DNA of 15,121 nucleotides. It comes from JAJOKK01 sp965370555. Lineage in GTDB: Bacteria > Bipolaricaulota > Bipolaricaulia > UBA7950 > UBA9294. Under the pieces are notes generated by a model. It saw only the letters and a list, made by a program, of their open reading frames with translations. It was not told the origin of the DNA and made no database searches. A program made the translations under genes and the position numbers. Shown in pieces: positions 13,817 through 15,121 of this stretch; the first letter of the stretch is position 1; each line of letters begins with the position of its first letter. The stretch spans positions 1 through 15,121 of the forward strand of contig CBDUVB010000044.1 of assembly GCA_965370555.1 (NCBI GenBank). Reading direction: 5' to 3'.

Positions 13817-13937
13817 GTCTCACACTCTATCACCTGCTAACTCCCTATGCAAAGACTTTTGCGAGGGCGGTTCACCCCATATGAGGAATGAGGCCTGCCC
13901 TCACTCGCCACAGGTATCACCACCGGCCTTAAACGCT
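13817..13937. other. Intergenic stretch upstream of the glycosyltransferase
   Basis: About 120 bases with no gene. It has a short TGAGG-GCAGG-CCTCA hairpin without a T-run, and no convincing -35/-10 pair for the glycosyltransferase. Confidence 0.4.
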
Positions 13938-14774
13938 TTACAACCCGTAAATAGCCGGGTTAAAGCTTGTCAGGTTCTCCGGATCGAAAGCGGAATTGGA
14001 AAGCTCTTCTTCGGGACGCACACGCTCAAGGAAAGTGATCGTGGTGGAGCTTTCGTCGAGGACGTTGCCCGCGATCATCTGATCGGCCGTGACCTTCCCC
14101 TCGAACTCTCCGAGTTTCGTCACCTCCATCATCCACTCCAGGTTCCCTTCCGCGTTATAGTTCTCGGTCCGCAGCATGAGGAACCCCTCCTTATCGATCC
14201 ACATCTTCGCGGTGGGATAGTCGGTGTCGGCGTCCGGCTTGGCGGTGAGAGCAAGGATGTAAACAAGCCGGCTTTCGTCGCCAACCACGAGCGTCTCCTC
14301 CCCGATCAGTTCCGCGTCGTACTTGTCCTCCATGTCGCGACTCCCCACATCCTGGAAAGAAAAGGTGCTCCCGGCAAAGCTCTGCTCCTGCTCCTCCGCA
14401 ACAAGCTCCTTCGACATCCCCAGCGCCGGCAGGTAGAGCCACATACGAGAGTCCTCATCTGGGCCTGGCTTCACCGATAGGAAGATCGTTCCTTTGACAT
14501 CCTCCGGCCCCACAAAGTAGATAAGAGAATACTTCGCTCCCCCTTCCATCTGTTTGGATAAGCTTGCAAAGCGGTTTGCGGACGTGGTCCCGTCACCGTA
14601 TTCGTTCTCGAACTGAAGGGTTGTGATCATGCTCCCCTCGCTCAAGAACTGGGCCTCCTGATCGACACGAGTGAGAATTTCATTCCCGCTTAACTCCTCC
14701 CCCATAACCGCGACCACGCTCCAAAGAAGGGCGAGTGTCAACAGAGCGACCGACAACAACTTCTTGTTTTTCAT
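13938..14774 (-). CDS. LolA-like outer-membrane lipoprotein-sorting protein
   Basis: 278 residues with a clear signal peptide (KNKK, hydrophobic core to about residue 22, cleavage likely near VMG-EE). The mature part begins LSGNEILTRVDQ and contains YFVGPEDVKGTIFLSV, MWLYLPALG and AKMWIDKEGFLMLR. This is the pattern of periplasmic LolA_like proteins (PF17131 kind) encoded beside MMPL/RND exporters. It probably binds a lipid or lipoprotein in its half-barrel. Its ATG overlaps the MMPL stop by one base (TAATG), with AAAGGAG inside the upstream gene, so the two are coupled. The cargo is unknown. An outer membrane is implied, but not proven. Confidence 0.8.
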   Translation of the reverse strand: MKNKKLLSVALLTLALLWSVVAVMGEELSGNEILTRVDQEAQFLSEGSMITTLQFENEYGDGTTSANRFASLSKQMEGGAKYSLIYFVGPEDVKGTIFLSVKPGPDEDSRMWLYLPALGMSKELVAEEQEQSFAGSTFSFQDVGSRDMEDKYDAELIGEETLVVGDESRLVYILALTAKPDADTDYPTAKMWIDKEGFLMLRTENYNAEGNLEWMMEVTKLGEFEGKVTADQMIAGNVLDESSTTITFLERVRPEEELSNSAFDPENLTSFNPAIYGL

Positions 14775-15121
14775 TATCCATCTCCTTTCTGTTGGCTTTC
14801 TTTTCCTACCTGTCTGATTCCTACTCCATTGTTCCGCGTCAAGAACTTCGGCTTGAAGGTGATAAGGATCGCCGGGATGACGGTGAACGCGCTCATGGCG
14901 CTGATCACCATGGTCATCGAGACCAGGAGCCCGAAGTCGCGCGCTCCCTTGAATGACGAGACAATGAGGATCGCGAACCCCAACGCAAGTGCAAGTGCAT
15001 TATAAGCGATCCCACGTCCGGTCGTCTGAATAGTTGCCTGAAGCACCTGATCTCCGTCCTTCCCCGTACGCACCTCTCGGCGAAAGCGGGATACAAAGTG
15101 GATTGCATAGTCGATCCCGAT
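14774..15121 (-). CDS. MMPL/RND-family transporter, C-terminal end (partial)
   Basis: The last 115 residues of a large membrane transporter; the start is outside the window. The frame is open from the edge and begins IGIDYAIHFVSRFRRE, matching the conserved GxDYxxH motif of MMPL/RND proteins after a membrane helix. Further helices follow: LALALGFAILIVSSF, GLLVSMTMVISAMSAFTVIPAILI, and then a basic tail. These resemble the last three helices of the family. Such pumps move lipids or hydrophobic molecules using ion gradients. The stop overlaps the LolA-like start by one base. The edge truncation comes from the window, not from a mutation. Confidence 0.85.
   Translation of the reverse strand: MGIDYAIHFVSRFRREVRTGKDGDQVLQATIQTTGRGIAYNALALALGFAILIVSSFKGARDFGLLVSMTMVISAMSAFTVIPAILITFKPKFLTRNNGVGIRQVGKESQQKGDG

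Noticed and set aside
13470..14480. Plus-strand open frame of 336 codons opposite the glycosyltransferase and LolA-like gene
   Set aside because: Spans two well-supported minus-strand genes and their gap; no domain seen.

Overview
The window looks like chromosomal DNA from a free-living, probably anaerobic bacterium with a double membrane. GC is moderately high over most of it. The cell-envelope evidence is a LolA-like secreted protein beside an MMPL/RND transporter, plus a polysaccharide co-polymerase. The ATP synthase c subunit carries a sodium-type ion site with two carboxylates, as in Fusobacterium and other anaerobes. I cannot assign a phylum; deep-branching anaerobic lineages such as Bipolaricaulota or Thermotogota-like bacteria are only a guess. 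I see no phage, transposon or CRISPR features.

Left part (1-2016, plus strand): a tight three-gene unit encodes a small ribbon-helix-helix-type protein, APS kinase (cysC) and ATP sulfurylase (sat). Both junctions are ATGA stop/start overlaps. Together the two enzymes turn sulfate into PAPS.

2060-4671: surface-polysaccharide genes. These are an NAD-dependent sugar-nucleotide epimerase (minus), a Wzz-type chain-length protein (plus, divergent from the epimerase, AT-richer) and a secreted beta-helix protein (minus, convergent with wzz).

4672-5416: a tRNA-Cys/tRNA-Val pair on the minus strand with a near-consensus promoter and a hairpin terminator, followed by about 290 bases without a confident gene.

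5417-13067 (minus strand): a long operon starting at a TTGACT-N16-TAAAAT promoter and running frr, atpI-like, atpB, atpE, atpF, atpH, atpA, atpG, atpD, SAM methyltransferase. It holds every F1Fo subunit except epsilon (atpC), whose usual place after atpD is taken by the methyltransferase. The beta subunit carries an unusual acidic tail. Genes are packed with overlaps or gaps of a few bases, except between atpG and atpD, where an 8-bp tandem repeat sits.

13094-15121 (minus strand): a family 2 glycosyltransferase, then a LolA-like secreted protein preceded by the C-terminal end of an MMPL/RND transporter that runs off the window.

Most of the window is conventional. The best candidates for something less usual are the two-carboxylate c ring in an operon lacking epsilon, the acidic beta tail, and the small RHH protein welded to the sulfate-activation genes.
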